A stretch of 64,000 bases of DNA, taken from the NCBI RefSeq assembly GCF_000420705.1, contig NZ_ATVL01000011.1, positions 372,001-436,000 on the forward strand, read 5' to 3'. Within the stretch, counting starts at the first letter, position 1, and each line of letters opens with the position of its first letter. This document shows, piece after piece, positions 25,607 through 34,152 of the stretch. Under the pieces are notes generated by a model that worked only from the letters and a program-made list of their open reading frames with translations, made no database searches and was not told where the DNA came from. The translations under genes were made by a program, and so were the position numbers. The DNA comes from Hymenobacter norwichensis DSM 15439. Lineage in GTDB: Bacteria; Bacteroidota; Bacteroidia; Cytophagales; Hymenobacteraceae.

Positions 25607-26770
25607 TTAAAAAACCACGCCGGCCAATAAGCCCGCCAGCACAATAAGGTAGGACGGAATCTTCTCCCAGAGCAACACCAAGAACGTAGCGCCGATAAGC
25701 CCTAGGTTGATAGGAGTGTCAGGGAGGGGATGATAGAGCAGAAATACGGCCGCGCACACTAAACCTGCCGACACGGCATTGACACCTTCTAAGGAGGCCT
25801 TTACCACACGGTATTGCTTGAGCTGGTCCCAGAACCGAATCAGGAAGAAGATGAGTAGCGTACCTGGCATGAAGATGCCCGCTGCTGCCACTACCCCGCC
25901 CAGAATCTGCCCGCCAATACCGTAGTCCCGCATAGCCAGCGCCCCGATGTAGGACGCAAAGGCGAAGTTGGGACCCGGCAAAGCCTGCGTAAGCCCATAA
26001 CCCGACAGAAACTCGGGCGCCGAAAGGTAGCTTTTGAACTCCACAAACTCGGCGAACAGCAACGGGGCCAGCACCTGCCCGCCGCCAAACACTAGGGAGC
26101 CATTGCGGTAGAAATTCTCGAATAGCAGCACTGGCAGCTCCCGCGTGTAGTGCCCAATGACGGCCGCCCCAATCAACACGCCGAGCCACAGTATGAAGTT
26201 AGCCCATTCGATGCGGAGTGGCTGCTTATCGGCAATGGGGGTGAGCTTACGGTAGCGGAAGGTGGTAACCAGCCCGCCCCCCAGCAGCAGCAGCGGTAGT
26301 ACCGTTGGTAGCTGGAACCGGTAGGCCAGCATGGCCGCCGCTACCATCAGAGCCACCGAGGTTTTGGTATGAATTACCTTCTCGGCAATCTTGTAGGCTG
26401 AGTACGCCACAAACCCCACCGCAATAGGCTGAATGTACTGCACCAGCCGCGCCACCTGCTCTTTATCAAAGTAGTTGATGGCTACGCCCGCCGCCGTCAT
26501 GATGGTAACGGCGGGCAGCATCCAGACCAGCAGCGTGAGATAGGCTAGGTTGGGCCCGCCCAGCCGGAAGCCGATGGCCGTGATGGTTTGAGTGGAGCCG
26601 GGACCGGGTAGTAACTGGCACAACGCCATGATTTCCAGTAGCTCCGCCGAGGTAAGGTAGCGGCGTTTATCAACCAGCAGGCGCAGCATCATGGCCGTGT
26701 GCGCTTGTGGACCGCCAAAAGCCGTGAAAGCCAGCGCCGCTACGTCCTTAAGAAAAATAATACCCCGCAC
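25607..26770 (-). CDS. chrA: ChrA-type chromate/anion transporter
   Basis: 387 residues from a GTG at 26770. About ten hydrophobic segments in two homologous halves; the N-terminal half has FGGPQAHTAMM and LLPGPGSTQTITAIG, the C-terminal half FGGGQVLAPLL and ALPGPNFAFASYIGA, the paired FGG / PGP motifs of long-chain ChrA. The family exports chromate, though many homologues have other or unknown roles. The upstream ATG at 26938 lies in a terminator hairpin and would add a Pro/Leu-rich leader, so I reject it. Confidence 0.9.
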   Translation of the reverse strand: MRGIIFLKDVAALAFTAFGGPQAHTAMMLRLLVDKRRYLTSAELLEIMALCQLLPGPGSTQTITAIGFRLGGPNLAYLTLLVWMLPAVTIMTAAGVAINYFDKEQVARLVQYIQPIAVGFVAYSAYKIAEKVIHTKTSVALMVAAAMLAYRFQLPTVLPLLLLGGGLVTTFRYRKLTPIADKQPLRIEWANFILWLGVLIGAAVIGHYTRELPVLLFENFYRNGSLVFGGGQVLAPLLFAEFVEFKSYLSAPEFLSGYGLTQALPGPNFAFASYIGALAMRDYGIGGQILGGVVAAAGIFMPGTLLIFFLIRFWDQLKQYRVVKASLEGVNAVSAGLVCAAVFLLYHPLPDTPINLGLIGATFLVLLWEKIPSYLIVLAGLLAGVVF

Positions 26771-26916
26771 CCGGCGAGTCCGCTTACCCCGGCCGGGCGG
26801 CGGACCAAGCGATACGTTGGATGGAAGGGGAGAGGGCGGCGGAGAGGGCAAGAGCAATAGGAGTGGGAGCGGGCAATAGAACTTAGGACCGAGCTGGCCA
26901 GCTACGGTAAGTACGC

Positions 26917-26957
26917 AAAAAAACGGCTGGCTCCGCATACAGAGCCAGCCGTTTTCA
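26917..26957 (-). terminator. Terminator after the 2OG-Fe(II) oxygenase
   Basis: On the minus strand AAAACGGCTGGCTC and GAGCCAGCCGTTTT form a perfect stem around a short loop and end in a T run, 38 nt after the oxygenase stop. It separates that gene from chrA on the same strand. Confidence 0.85.
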
Positions 26958-26994
26958 CTGGTAATTCGGTCGTGTCAACAGTCGAAAGCAACTA

Positions 26995-27972
26995 CTATTT
27001 CTTCTTCAGGCCCAGTTCAATCAGCCGCTCGTTCAGGAATTCGCCGGCCGTAATGTCCGCTTCTTTCTTAGGGTTGTCGGGCGTTACGCAGCTGTTGAGG
27101 GCGGCAAGACTCATCTCCGAGCGGGGATGCATAAAGAACGGTACCGAGTAGCGCGACGAGTTCATTTTCTCACGGGCAGGGTTCACCACGCGGTGAATCG
27201 TGCTTTTCAACACGCCGTTGGTAAGGCGCTGAAGCATGTCGCCCACGTTCACCACAATCTGGTCGGGGAGGGCCGTAATCGGAATCCATTTGCCGTCGCG
27301 GCGCTTCACTTGCAGGCCGTCGGCGCTGGCGCCCATGAGCAGCGTAATCAGGTTGATGTCGCCGTGCTCGGCAGCACGTACGGCGTCGGCTGGTACGGCG
27401 TCAGGATCTTCGATGGGGAAATAGTGAATTGGGCGCAGGATGCTGTTGCCGTTACGCACTTTGTCATCAAAGTAATCTTCGGGCAACTCCAGGTACAGCG
27501 CAATGGCGCGCAGCACGTCTTTGCCGGCCGCTTCCAGAGTGCGGTACGTAGTAAAGGTGCTCTTCTGGAAGGTGGGTACTTCTTCAGGCCAGATGTTGGC
27601 CGGGTACTCCTTGCCAATCGGGTCAGTGTGGTCTTCCACTTCTTGGCCGACGTGGTAGAACTCTTTCAGGTCGCCGGTGTTGCGGCCTTTGGCGTGCTCT
27701 TTGCCCTTGCTGATGTAGCCACGCTGACCCGCCAGTTCTGGGTTTTCGTAGCGTTGCTTGCTGTCGTCGGGCAGGGCAAAGAACGATTTCACGTCGGCGT
27801 ACAGGGCCTGGGTTTGTTCTTCGCTAAGGCCGTGGTTTTTCAGGGCCACAAACCCAATGCTTTGGTAGGCTTTGCCGAGCTGTTGCACGAAGCGAGCTTT
27901 GCGTTCTGGGTCGCCGGAGCGAAAGTCAGCGAGGTCGAGGGAGGGAATTTCTTCCAGCAGTTTGTCTTCCAT
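26995..27972 (-). CDS. 2-oxoglutarate/Fe(II) oxygenase, isopenicillin N synthase-like
   Basis: 325 residues. The N-terminal DIOX_N-like part has IPSLDLADF and the GFVALKNHGL strand; the Fe site is His203-x-Asp205 (HGDINLITLLMG) and His260 (STIHRVV), with Arg274-x-Ser276 (RYS) for the 2-oxoglutarate carboxylate. It is a soluble cytoplasmic hydroxylase or desaturase. The presence of the R-x-S pair suggests 2-oxoglutarate use rather than true IPNS chemistry. The substrate is unknown and neighbours give no hint. Confidence 0.9.
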   Translation of the reverse strand: MEDKLLEEIPSLDLADFRSGDPERKARFVQQLGKAYQSIGFVALKNHGLSEEQTQALYADVKSFFALPDDSKQRYENPELAGQRGYISKGKEHAKGRNTGDLKEFYHVGQEVEDHTDPIGKEYPANIWPEEVPTFQKSTFTTYRTLEAAGKDVLRAIALYLELPEDYFDDKVRNGNSILRPIHYFPIEDPDAVPADAVRAAEHGDINLITLLMGASADGLQVKRRDGKWIPITALPDQIVVNVGDMLQRLTNGVLKSTIHRVVNPAREKMNSSRYSVPFFMHPRSEMSLAALNSCVTPDNPKKEADITAGEFLNERLIELGLKKK

Positions 27973-28123
27973 CTTGGAAAATCACTATACTTTTGGACAA
28001 TGAACAGGTGTCATGCAAGGTACTCAAAAAACGTACGATGTTTCTGCGGGTACGTTGCCTGCATGGCTAGCTAACAGTAACACAACAGTATAATCATCCG
28101 TTTTCTTTTTCCGTTTTTTCTAT

Positions 28124-28960
28124 ATGCGTATTCCTGCTTTGTTGCTAAGTGGTATCATCTTAATGGGGTTAGCGGCCTGCGACACGGCCAAACAAGCCAC
28201 CGAAGCCACTTCTTCTACCACACCAACTACTACTACTACCACGGTTTCGGCGGCAGCTATCGAGAAAAACGGCATCCGCCTGACGCCCTTCCTGGATTCG
28301 CCGAAGTACCCCACGGCCCAGTTGCGCCTAACCACGCCGGCGGCTGGTTCTACTGTGCCTAGCGGCGCGGTACCGTTCAAATACGAGCTAACCAACTTTC
28401 AGCTCACCAAGATGACCGGCGGCATGCATGGCGAGGAAATGGCCAATTCCATGAAGGGCCAGCACATCCACAACATCGTGGACAATGAGCCCTACTCGGC
28501 GCACTACGAAACCAACTTCACCAAGAATATTGTGGACGGGCAACACGTGGTGCTATCTTTTCTGTCGCGCTCCTACCACGAGAGCCTCAAGCACCGCGGC
28601 GCCTACGATTTGCGCCTAGTAACGGTGGGTAAGCTGCCCTCCAACGCGCCGGCCCCCACCTTCGACCTTAAAGCACCGCACCTGTTCTACAGCCGCCCCA
28701 AAGACGTGTACAGCGGCAAAGACGCTCAGAAGGTGATGCTGGATTTCTACCTCGTCAATACCACGCTAGAGCCCGGCGGCACCCAAGTGCGAGCTACTAT
28801 CAACGGCAGCGAGTTCATGCTCGATCAGTGGGCGCCCTATATGATGGAAGGCCTCCCGATGGGCGAAAACACCGTAAAACTGGAGCTGATTGACTCCGAC
28901 GGCAAGCTGATACCGGGTCCGTACAATTCGGTTACCCGCACTTTCTCGTTGCAGCCGTAG
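28124..28960 (+). CDS. Predicted lipoprotein of unknown function
   Basis: 278 residues. Signal peptide with lipobox Leu-Ala-Ala-Cys19, then a Thr/Ser-rich linker (about 25-42). The body contains two beta-rich parts, LRLTTPAAGSTVPSGAVPFK and HLFYSRPKDVYSGKDAQKV, with a His-rich middle (GMHGEE, KGQHIHNIVD, SYHESLKHRG). Proteins of this look occur widely in Cytophagales; I do not know a function. The His clusters could bind a metal, which is only a suggestion. Located in the outer or inner membrane leaflet facing the periplasm. Confidence 0.85.
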   Translation: MRIPALLLSGIILMGLAACDTAKQATEATSSTTPTTTTTTVSAAAIEKNGIRLTPFLDSPKYPTAQLRLTTPAAGSTVPSGAVPFKYELTNFQLTKMTGGMHGEEMANSMKGQHIHNIVDNEPYSAHYETNFTKNIVDGQHVVLSFLSRSYHESLKHRGAYDLRLVTVGKLPSNAPAPTFDLKAPHLFYSRPKDVYSGKDAQKVMLDFYLVNTTLEPGGTQVRATINGSEFMLDQWAPYMMEGLPMGENTVKLELIDSDGKLIPGPYNSVTRTFSLQP

Positions 28961-29111
28961 TTGTCCGCCGCGAATTATGCACCTTTGCTCAAGACCCTGT
29001 TGGCTGGTGCGGTGCACAAGGTAACTAGGTGGCCTCGGTTGAATCGGGTAGATTGAAATTTATGCTCCGGTACTTCAACTGAAGCAGCAAACGCCCTCAT
29101 ATCTATAGTTT

Positions 29112-30851
29112 ATGCACGACAATCTTCGCGCTGCTCCGCGGCTTGCTACGCTGCCTAAAGCACCTTCCGGTATCGAAGGCCTCGATGAAATTACCGAAGG
29201 CGGCCTGCCGCTGGGGCGCCCCACCCTCATCTGCGGCAGCGCGGGCTGCGGCAAAACCCTGATGGGTGTGGAGTTTCTGGTGCGCGGGGCCTTGGAGTAC
29301 AACGAGCCTGGTGTACTGATGGCCTTCGAGGAAACCAGCGAGGAACTGGCCGCCAACGTGGCGTCGCTGGGCTTCGACCTGCCGGCTCTGCAAGCTCAGA
29401 AGCTGCTGCGCGTCGACCATGTGCACGTTGACCGCTCCGAAATCGAGGAAACCGGAGAGTACGACCTAGAAGGCCTGTTCATTCGGCTGGGCTACGCCAT
29501 TGATTCCATCAACGCCAAGCGTGTGGTGCTTGATACCATTGAGTCGCTGTTTTCGGGCTTCTCCAACCAGGCCGTGCTGCGCTCGGAAATCCGGCGGCTG
29601 TTTCGCTGGCTCAAAGACAAAGGCGTTACCACCATCATCACGGCTGAGCGCGGTGACGGCTCCCTCACTCGGCAGGGCTTGGAAGAGTACGTGTCTGATT
29701 GTGTAATCTTGCTCGACAACCGCGTTATTGACCAGATTACCACCCGCCGGCTGCGCATTGTGAAGTACCGCGGTAGCACGCACGGCACCAACGAGTATCC
29801 TTATCTAATCAGTGAGGAAGGCATATCCGTGCTGCCGGTTACGTCGTTGCGGCTGGAACATCGGGTGTCCGACCACATCGTTTCGACGGGTATTCCGGCG
29901 CTAGATGAGATGTTCGGCCGCCGCGGGTTTTATCAGGGCAGCAGCATTCTGCTCACGGGCACTGCCGGCACGGCCAAAACTACGTTGGCCGCTGCGTTTG
30001 CGCAGGAAGTCTGCCGCCACGGTGGGCGTTGCCTGTACTTCGCCTTCGAAGAATCGCCGCACCAATTGATTCGCAATATGCTGTCGGTGAGCATTGATTT
30101 GGAACCCCACGTGCAGGACGGTCGCCTGATCATAGAAGCGTCGCGGCCCACGCTCAACGGGTTGGAGCGGCACCTAGTTACCATTCACAAGCTGGTGCAC
30201 GATTTCAAACCCACGGCCGTGGTCATCGACCCCATCAGCAACCTCATCAGTGTGGGCAACGTGAACGAAGTGCGCAGCATGCTCACCCGGCTCATCGATT
30301 TTCTGAAGGTCAACAACATCACGGCTTTGTTCACCTCGCTCATCAGTGGCAGCCTCCAGATGGATACCACCGAAGAAGGGGTGTCGTCGCTGGTAGATAC
30401 CTGGATTAGTGTGCGAGACCTGGAAGGCGTGGGCGAGCGGAACCGGGGCCTCAGCATTCTAAAATCGCGCGGAATGGCGCACTCCAACCAAGTGCGTGAG
30501 TTTGTGATTACCGATAAAGGTGTTGAGCTCCTGGACGTTGTGGTGGGGCCAACCGGCATTATAACGGGGGCCAGCCGCTTAGTGCGGCAGCTGCAAGAGC
30601 AGGAGCAGGAACTAGCGGCCCGGCAAGAGTTGGCCCGCAAAGACCGGGAACTGGCCCGCCGCCGCCGGGTGCTAGAAGCCACCATTGCCAACCTGCGTAC
30701 CGAGTTCGAGTCGGTGGAAGAGGAGTTTCGGCAGCTAAATACTGAGGAGCACGACCGGAAGACCGGCCAGGTCAAAAACCATCGGAAAGCCACCCGTTCT
30801 TCTTCCCCATCAGACGCCGCTGGTCCTGCCGATCAGCAACCTAATTCGTAA
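29112..30851 (+). CDS. kaiC: KaiC-family double RecA-type ATPase
   Basis: 579 residues. CI domain: Walker A GSAGCGKT (42-49) and catalytic Glu73-Glu74; CII domain: GTAGTAKT (283-290) and Glu313-Glu314. The CII stretch from Thr420 (TEEGVSSLVDTW) aligns without gaps to the cyanobacterial KaiC phosphosite segment as I remember it, placing Thr420, Ser425 and Ser426 at T426, S431 and T432. A basic, coiled-coil-like C-terminal tail (about 490-565, rich in Glu/Arg) replaces the short cyanobacterial tail. It heads a five-gene run and overlaps kaiB by one base. It may be an autokinase controlling the two-component pair downstream; KaiA is absent. Confidence 0.94.
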   Translation: MHDNLRAAPRLATLPKAPSGIEGLDEITEGGLPLGRPTLICGSAGCGKTLMGVEFLVRGALEYNEPGVLMAFEETSEELAANVASLGFDLPALQAQKLLRVDHVHVDRSEIEETGEYDLEGLFIRLGYAIDSINAKRVVLDTIESLFSGFSNQAVLRSEIRRLFRWLKDKGVTTIITAERGDGSLTRQGLEEYVSDCVILLDNRVIDQITTRRLRIVKYRGSTHGTNEYPYLISEEGISVLPVTSLRLEHRVSDHIVSTGIPALDEMFGRRGFYQGSSILLTGTAGTAKTTLAAAFAQEVCRHGGRCLYFAFEESPHQLIRNMLSVSIDLEPHVQDGRLIIEASRPTLNGLERHLVTIHKLVHDFKPTAVVIDPISNLISVGNVNEVRSMLTRLIDFLKVNNITALFTSLISGSLQMDTTEEGVSSLVDTWISVRDLEGVGERNRGLSILKSRGMAHSNQVREFVITDKGVELLDVVVGPTGIITGASRLVRQLQEQEQELAARQELARKDRELARRRRVLEATIANLRTEFESVEEEFRQLNTEEHDRKTGQVKNHRKATRSSSPSDAAGPADQQPNS

Positions 30852-31192
30852 TGCCTCTTATGGAAAATCAACCTGTTGCTGCTACCGAGGATTTCAAGGA
30901 GGACTACTGGGAGTTGCGCTTGTACGTGGCTGGCCAGACGGCCAAGTCGGTGGCGGCCTTGGCTAACCTGCGCAAGTATTGTGAGCAGCATTTGTTGGGG
31001 CGGTATCGGCTGGAAGTTATTGACTTGCTAGTGAACCCACAACTGGCTGAAGGTGACCAGATTCTGGCTATTCCCACGCTGGTGCGCAAGGTGCCAGTGC
31101 CCATCCGCAAGATAATCGGCGACCTTTCCAACGAGGAGCGCGTACTGGTGGGACTTGACATTCGGCCTGCCGGCTCTACTACCACTCGCTAA
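30851..31192 (+). CDS. kaiB: KaiB-family protein 1 (cyanobacterial-like)
   Basis: 113 residues. The thioredoxin-like KaiB fold is clear from LRLYVAGQTAKSVAALANL, VIDLLVNPQLAEGDQILA, IPTLVRKVPVPIRKIIGD and LSNEERVLVGLDI, which follow cyanobacterial KaiB nearly position by position. KaiB binds the KaiC CI ring. The ATG overlaps the kaiC stop (TAATG), indicating translational coupling. An alternative ATG lies three codons downstream. A 22-residue acidic N-terminal extension precedes the fold. Confidence 0.95.
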   Translation: MPLMENQPVAATEDFKEDYWELRLYVAGQTAKSVAALANLRKYCEQHLLGRYRLEVIDLLVNPQLAEGDQILAIPTLVRKVPVPIRKIIGDLSNEERVLVGLDIRPAGSTTTR

Positions 31193-31193
31193 C

Positions 31194-31508
31194 ATGGAGG
31201 TTGACGAAAAACTGCCCCAAGGCGAGAAAGAGTACCTGTTGCATCTGTTCATTTCGGGCGCTACTCCCAACTCCACCAAGGCGGTACGCAACATAAAAGA
31301 AATCTGTGAGTTGTACCTGAAAGACCGGCACGAGCTGCTGATTATCGACATCTATCAGCAGCCTGAGCTAGCCCAGGGCGAGCAGCTTATTGGTATTCCC
31401 ACGCTCATCAAAAAACGCCCTGGCCTGATCCGGCGGCTGGTGGGCGACTTATCGGACCGGCCGCGGGTACTTGCGGCGCTAGGGCTAGCGGATTCTCCGC
31501 CGCATTAA
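31194..31508 (+). CDS. KaiB-family protein 2 (divergent)
   Basis: 104 residues from ATG 31194, one base after the kaiB1 stop. It keeps the KaiB outline (LHLFISGATPNSTKAVRNI, IIDIYQQPELAQGEQLIG, IPTLIKKRPGLIRRLVGD) but differs at many positions where kaiB1 agrees with cyanobacterial KaiB. It may instead serve as the KaiB-like sensory module that SasA kinases carry at their N terminus, here as a free protein next to a kinase lacking it. That role is inference; the family assignment is secure. Confidence 0.92.
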   Translation: MEVDEKLPQGEKEYLLHLFISGATPNSTKAVRNIKEICELYLKDRHELLIIDIYQQPELAQGEQLIGIPTLIKKRPGLIRRLVGDLSDRPRVLAALGLADSPPH

Positions 31509-31517
31509 TTATCACTC

Positions 31518-33221
31518 ATGCCGTCCTCTGCTTCTACCTCGTCGGATCTGGCTCGTGAAAACGAGGAACTGCGTCATCGGCTGCAAGAGGCGGAAGACCT
31601 GATTTACGCAGTACGGACTGGGGCCGTAGATGCGCTGGCCATTCAAAGTCCCGACGGGCCCCGCATCTTCACGCTGCAAGGCGCCGATGAAAGCTACCGT
31701 ACCCTAGTTGAGCAAATGAATGAAGGGGCCATTCTGCTCAACCAGGATGGTACAATTCTATACTGCAACGCCTGCCTGGCGGGGTGGCTACGGCGGGGGC
31801 TTGAGGAAGTAATCGGCCAATCGTTTGCCAGCTTCATACCCAAAGGGTTTCAAGCATACTGGACGGCATTGCTGGCACAGAGCTGGGGCGGATACGGCAA
31901 GGGCGAAGTGGCACTGCAAGGCAGTGGCGGCGCGCTTCGGCCCTTGGCGTTGTCACTGAAGGTGTTGAATTTCAACGAGATGCCCGTGGTAGCCGTTATT
32001 GCCACCGATTTGTCGGCCCAACGCGAAATCAGGAACATTCAGGCGCTAGTAGCCGAGCAGAACGCGGTAATTGACCGCAAAAACGAGGAAATCCGGTTCC
32101 AAGAGTCGGCCCGCCTGGTGGTGGAACAAGCTGCTGCCGAAGCTAACCGGATGCTGGAAGGTATTCCGCAAATTGCTTGGACTGCCAACCCCACCGGCCA
32201 TACCACCTACTTCAACCGCCGCTGGTTCGATTACACCGGCCAAGCCGACCAACTGCTGTGGGAATACCGTTGGGAGGATTATCAACATCCGAATGATGCT
32301 GAATCGGCTAGTCAACGCTGGGCAAATTGCCTGCGCACCGGCAACGTATTTGAAGCCGAGTTCCGGCTCCGCGACCGGGCCGGGCAATACCGCTGGATGC
32401 TAAGCCGGGCATTTCCTTCGCGCAACGACCGAGGCGAGCTTATTCAATGGATTGGCACCTGCACCGACATTCATGAGCACAAGATGGACCTGGAGCGCAT
32501 TGACATGGCCCAGCAGCAGCTTCAACTGAAAAACACCCAGTTGACGCGCGTGAACGTGGACCTGGATAATTTTATCTATACCGCGTCGCACGACCTACGG
32601 GCTCCCATCACCAATATCGAAGGGTTATTGCAGGCCCTGCTGACTGAACTGCCCGATGGTGGTGCTGAAGTGCAGCCTATCATGAACATGATGCAAGATT
32701 CGGTAGACCGGTTCAAGCGCACTATTGAGCACTTGACTACTATCACAAAGCTGCAAAAAGAGGCTGATTTGCCCATGGCTTCCGTTGATCTAGCTCACCT
32801 TATTGAGGAAATTCGGCTGGATTTATTGCCCCAGATCCAGGAAGCCCAAGCGCGGATTTCAGTGGATGTGCGAGAGTTTCCGATGGTTTCGTTTGCCGCG
32901 AAAAACCTGCGCAGCATTATCTACAACCTGCTCAGCAACGCCATAAAGTACCGTTCCCCACATCGTGCCCTACTTATCCGCATCCGGTGCCGGCCAGCTG
33001 GCAACTATGCTCTGCTAACGGTGCAAGACAACGGTTTAGGCATTTCGTTAACCAATAGCCCAAAGCTGTTTGGCATGTTTGAGCGCCTGCACGACCATGT
33101 AGAAGGCAGTGGCATGGGACTCTACATTGTAAAAAAGATAGTGGAAAACGCTGGGGGAAGCATTGAGGTGGCTAGCCAGGTTGATGTTGGTTCCACTTTC
33201 TCCGTTTATCTTGGAAGGTGA
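31518..33221 (+). CDS. PAS-domain sensor histidine kinase of the kai operon
   Basis: 567 residues, no membrane segment, so cytoplasmic. An N-terminal coiled coil is followed by a PAS domain (about 60-160, YRTLVEQMNEGAILLNQDGT), a second coiled coil and a PAS/PAC domain (about 210-320, IPQIAWTANPTGHTTYFNRR). HisKA has His358 in SHDLRAPI; HATPase_c has NLLSNAIKYR, DNGLGI and GSGMGLYIVK. Ten nt after kaiB2, it is plausibly the output kinase of the Kai module in the way SasA is, though it has no KaiB-like domain. Confidence 0.94.
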   Translation: MPSSASTSSDLARENEELRHRLQEAEDLIYAVRTGAVDALAIQSPDGPRIFTLQGADESYRTLVEQMNEGAILLNQDGTILYCNACLAGWLRRGLEEVIGQSFASFIPKGFQAYWTALLAQSWGGYGKGEVALQGSGGALRPLALSLKVLNFNEMPVVAVIATDLSAQREIRNIQALVAEQNAVIDRKNEEIRFQESARLVVEQAAAEANRMLEGIPQIAWTANPTGHTTYFNRRWFDYTGQADQLLWEYRWEDYQHPNDAESASQRWANCLRTGNVFEAEFRLRDRAGQYRWMLSRAFPSRNDRGELIQWIGTCTDIHEHKMDLERIDMAQQQLQLKNTQLTRVNVDLDNFIYTASHDLRAPITNIEGLLQALLTELPDGGAEVQPIMNMMQDSVDRFKRTIEHLTTITKLQKEADLPMASVDLAHLIEEIRLDLLPQIQEAQARISVDVREFPMVSFAAKNLRSIIYNLLSNAIKYRSPHRALLIRIRCRPAGNYALLTVQDNGLGISLTNSPKLFGMFERLHDHVEGSGMGLYIVKKIVENAGGSIEVASQVDVGSTFSVYLGR

Positions 33222-33291
33222 ATCTCTGAAAGTCTGGCTGCCCGCGTGCCCACCGGCCTAGCCTTCCTCACCCTTGTTCCCAGTATACTGC

Positions 33292-33714
33292 ATGCAGAAG
33301 CTAACCTGCACCTTATTGGTCGACGACGACCAGACTACCAACTATCTCAACCAACTGCTGATGAAGCGGTTGGCTGTAACCAATAAACTGTTGGTGGCGC
33401 TGAATGGGCAAGAGGCATTGAAGCTGTTGAATGAGCATTGCCATGAAGCCAGCTTGGATTGCCCCATGCTGATTTTGTTGGACGTGAAAATGCCCGTCAT
33501 GAACGGCTTTGAGTTTCTGGAAGCCTACGACCAACTCCCGCTGCCGAACAAGCAGGCCATTATTATTGTGGTGCTCACGACCTCCTTGCACCCGCAGGAT
33601 GTAAGCCGCCTAGAAACGCTTCATATTGCTGGCTTCTTGAATAAGCCCCTAACCCGGGAGAAAGTGGATTCTATCATGCAGAATCATTTCAACCGACACC
33701 TGCCTACCCCCTAA
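33292..33714 (+). CDS. Single-domain response regulator of the kai operon
   Basis: 140 residues from ATG 33292. The receiver domain has the acidic pocket VDDDQTTN, phospho-acceptor Asp64 in LLDVKMP, the Thr of VVLTTS and Lys118 in FLNKPLT. There is no output domain. Last gene of the kaiC-kaiB-kaiB-kinase run, 70 nt after the kinase; it is the likely phosphate acceptor of that kinase. A non-coding stretch follows. Confidence 0.93.
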   Translation: MQKLTCTLLVDDDQTTNYLNQLLMKRLAVTNKLLVALNGQEALKLLNEHCHEASLDCPMLILLDVKMPVMNGFEFLEAYDQLPLPNKQAIIIVVLTTSLHPQDVSRLETLHIAGFLNKPLTREKVDSIMQNHFNRHLPTP

Positions 33715-34152
33715 AAGATGGCGGCTCTGCTTTAAGTAACAGCGCTAGCAGAGGGGCTCTCGCCTAGCTATATGGGTGGTGAAAAAGCTGTATTTCAGCT
33801 TCTCCAAAGGTAGATTTGCCTGCATTGTACTTAGGGTTGAGCAGGCGCTTTGTTAAGTGTGCCTTCATAAGATACAATTATTGAGCGCCACTACCTGTAT
33901 AACCGCAGAAGCGCTAAAAAGTGGCTGTTTGGTGTAAACAAGCAAGTTAGTTCAGCGGTCTGATGCTTGCAGCCACCGAGTACTTTCAGACATTAATCAA
34001 AATTTAGGTGTGCGGCTAGCCCTTAGTATTACCTTTGCTCCTGGTTGAGTCGGTAAGCGAAACTATGTGGGGTGGCTCAACGTCTTTGTTACTTTAGATT
34101 TCGTCTGTCTCTGCCCGGGCGCGTATCCGGGCCGTTGTATGCCAATCAGCTT
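33715..34152 (+). other. 438-nt non-coding region before the OmpA/PD40 gene
   Basis: No gene, tRNA-like fold or strong terminator was recognised. It contains a TACCTTTG -7 candidate at 34030-34037 and is otherwise AT-rich. The leader from that box to the ATG at 34153 would be about 110 nt, long enough for regulation, but I see no known riboswitch. Confidence 0.5.
34030..34037 (+). promoter_or_regulatory. Candidate -7 box (TACCTTTG)
   Basis: An exact TAnnTTTG match 116 nt before the OmpA/PD40 gene, in an AT-rich region. The -33 element is not clear. Confidence 0.4.

Noticed and set aside
26771..26938. ATG at 26938 as the start of chrA
   Set aside because: It lies in the loop of the terminator of the upstream oxygenase gene and gives a Leu/Pro-rich leader; GTG 26770 starts just before the conserved ChrA domain.
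27127..28074. Long plus-strand frame opposite the 2OG-Fe(II) oxygenase
   Set aside because: Antisense shadow; no motif, signal or plausible start, while the minus strand encodes a complete enzyme with its metal ligands.
33715..34152. RNA gene or riboswitch in the long gap before the OmpA/PD40 gene
   Set aside because: No tRNA-like arms, no known riboswitch core and no strong hairpin could be found by eye.
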